A stretch of 5,030 nucleotides of DNA from Dehalococcoidales bacterium (GTDB lineage Bacteria > Chloroflexota > Dehalococcoidia > Dehalococcoidales > UBA5760), in contig JAQTTS010000181.1 of NCBI GenBank assembly GCA_028710655.1, forward strand, positions 1-5,030, given 5' to 3'. Both the position numbers and the translations under genes were made by a program. The notes beneath the pieces were generated by a model that was given only the letters and a program-made list of their open reading frames with translations, was not told the origin of the DNA and did no database searches. Shown here piece by piece: positions 3,713 through 5,030 of the stretch. Numbering within the stretch: the stretch's first letter is position 1; each line of letters starts with the position of its first letter.

Positions 3713-5030
3713 TTGGCAGCTATAAATGAGAGACAGTGGCAAGGAAGGGTTCTTCAGTGGATAAGCGAACTTCTGAAGAAGTATCCAGAGCTACCCTTCA
3801 GCAAGGTTGATCAGGAATTTGAAGTCCTGGTTAATGGCAGGACACGCCGGTTCAATGACCTTACATTATTTGATAAGCAAGGCAAACCTGTCTGCGTATT
3901 TGAGCTGAAACTCCCCGACAGAAGCGACGGACGTTCGCCCAGGTACTTGCCAGTAGTTACAAAGACTCATGAAACAGCCGATGCTATGGGAGCCGACTAC
4001 TTTGTCACTTGGAATGTGAATAGTGCCGTCCTCTGGAAAACTTACATCCCTGGCCGAGCACCATATGAGCGCTCATTGATTCAGTATCCGTCCATCGCCG
4101 CTATTCGTGCTTCTGAAGCACTTGATCTTCCAAGCGTGGAAGCATCGCTCAGACAATGGGTTGAAGAATTCTTGCAGGCGTTGGCACGCATAGTCAGCGG
4201 AGTGGTGCTGGTCCCGCCGCAACCGTTGGATGAAGGATTTATCCAAGCCATACAGAGCTATATGGAACCACTCTTGGTAGGATTTGTAGCCGCGGAACTT
4301 CAGAAGCGCTATAAGGCTGACCGAGTGTTCGCAAAAGGGCTGCGAGAATGGGCAGTGCGGGATCAGGGATGGACCTGGGATGATAGCCAGCAGGCCCTTC
4401 CTGAGAGTCTTTCCCGAACCGCCCGGCTAGCCTGTTCTATGTTGGTAAATAAGGTCGTCTTCTATGAAGCTATGCGTAAGGTTTACCAGGGTTTACCTGC
4501 ATTGAGTGTGCCCACCACAATAAAGACAGGAGAGCAGCTGCGGATGCGGTTTGGCGAAATCTTCGCTAAGGCGATGAAGATAGACTACGAGACTGTATTC
4601 ACAGAGGAATTGGTAGATACGGTTCCGTTTGTGTCTGACGAAGCGGTAGAGCTGTGGCGGGAAATGGTAGAGGATGTAGAGCGGTATGACTTTACGCGCT
4701 TTGACTATGAAGTAATCGGTCGTATTTTCGAGCGACTAATCGCGCCTGACGAAAGGCACAAACTGGGGCAATACTTCACTCCCTCATACGTAGTAGACCT
4801 GATTAACGCTTTTTGCATCCGAAGCGTGGATGACGCTGTTCTGGACCCGGGTTGTGGTGCCGGCACTTTTCTGGTCAGAGCCTACAGTCGCCTCAGGAGG
4901 TTGGATGCTGGAAAGAACCACGAAGAACTGCTAGAGCAATTGTGGGGCATAGATATTGCTCGTTATCCGGCTCACATGTCGGTCATTAACCTGGCTGCCC
5001 GCGACTTGGCGTCTACCGAGAACTACCCCA
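3713..5030 (+). CDS. Nuclease-DNA adenine methyltransferase fusion, restriction-modification type (3' end outside window)
   Basis: At least 439 codons are open to the right edge. The N-terminal region carries a PD-(D/E)xK-like nuclease signature: D49 in RFNDLTLFD, then E64-L-K66 in VCVFELKLP, as in HsdR-type N-terminal domains. Residues about 120-340 are a helical linker with no helicase motifs. The methyltransferase part begins with LGQYFTP (351-357). SAM-binding motif I follows as DPGCGAGTFL (378-387), then an acidic motif II in WGIDI (D414). The catalytic NPPY motif expected downstream lies outside the window. The layout suggests a single-chain type IIG or type I-like enzyme that methylates adenine and cuts unmodified DNA. 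It could also be a methylase of a phage-defence island. The start TTG 3713 has AGGAG 6 bases upstream, and an in-frame TAG at 3701 blocks extension. Confidence 0.82.
   Translation, partial: MAAINERQWQGRVLQWISELLKKYPELPFSKVDQEFEVLVNGRTRRFNDLTLFDKQGKPVCVFELKLPDRSDGRSPRYLPVVTKTHETADAMGADYFVTWNVNSAVLWKTYIPGRAPYERSLIQYPSIAAIRASEALDLPSVEASLRQWVEEFLQALARIVSGVVLVPPQPLDEGFIQAIQSYMEPLLVGFVAAELQKRYKADRVFAKGLREWAVRDQGWTWDDSQQALPESLSRTARLACSMLVNKVVFYEAMRKVYQGLPALSVPTTIKTGEQLRMRFGEIFAKAMKIDYETVFTEELVDTVPFVSDEAVELWREMVEDVERYDFTRFDYEVIGRIFERLIAPDERHKLGQYFTPSYVVDLINAFCIRSVDDAVLDPGCGAGTFLVRAYSRLRRLDAGKNHEELLEQLWGIDIARYPAHMSVINLAARDLASTENYP

Overview
The window is bacterial or phage-like DNA of mixed, roughly balanced base composition. 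All supported genes are on the + strand, and most open with near-perfect Shine-Dalgarno sequences of the AAAGGAGG type. Most are small proteins of no recognised family, packed in one run beside a restriction-modification gene. That fits an accessory region (prophage, plasmid or integrative element) better than a housekeeping locus. The host cannot be named from this sequence.

Layout. Positions 1-312 hold the C-terminal part of a protein with an acidic Ala/Glu/Pro-rich tail and a basic end. Two intrinsic terminators follow (359-380 and 390-436). Positions 437-633 have no convincing gene but contain nested complementary segments that may form a structured RNA or 5' leader. From 634 to 3243 there are seven small genes in tandem: a 51-aa zinc ribbon, then proteins of 62, 111, 160, about 105-108, 82 and 161 aa. 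A strong terminator (3266-3297) closes this unit. A repeat-rich promoter region (3335-3415) then drives a 73-aa winged-helix regulator (3446-3667). The regulator is followed closely by the start of a large gene with an N-terminal PD-(D/E)xK-like nuclease domain and an N6-adenine DNA methyltransferase domain. That gene runs off the right edge.

The most unusual feature is in the small-gene run. Five consecutive intergenic gaps (before the 111-, 160-, 108-, 82- and 161-aa genes) carry the same element just upstream of the Shine-Dalgarno sequence. Its core is GGGGTAACTATGCCC or a variant. It can fold into a small hairpin whose arms vary in a pairing-preserving way. In four copies it also contains an ATG that opens a 4-9 codon mini-ORF ending near or at the Shine-Dalgarno or start of the next gene. 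It resembles in concept the start-associated sequences known from Cluster K mycobacteriophages, but the sequence differs. Separately, three of the seven small proteins end or begin with a motif like the bacterial sliding-clamp binding peptide (QMDLF, QPALF, QLSLV), suggesting a possible shared link to replication or repair.

The only small protein whose family I recognise is the 105-108 aa one (the GDWGD / IWIITEADRS / TTILxPxEY family, common on mobile elements). Its start is odd: GTA sits where the start codon is expected. The nuclease-methyltransferase gene also has an in-frame TAG just ahead of its apparent TTG start.
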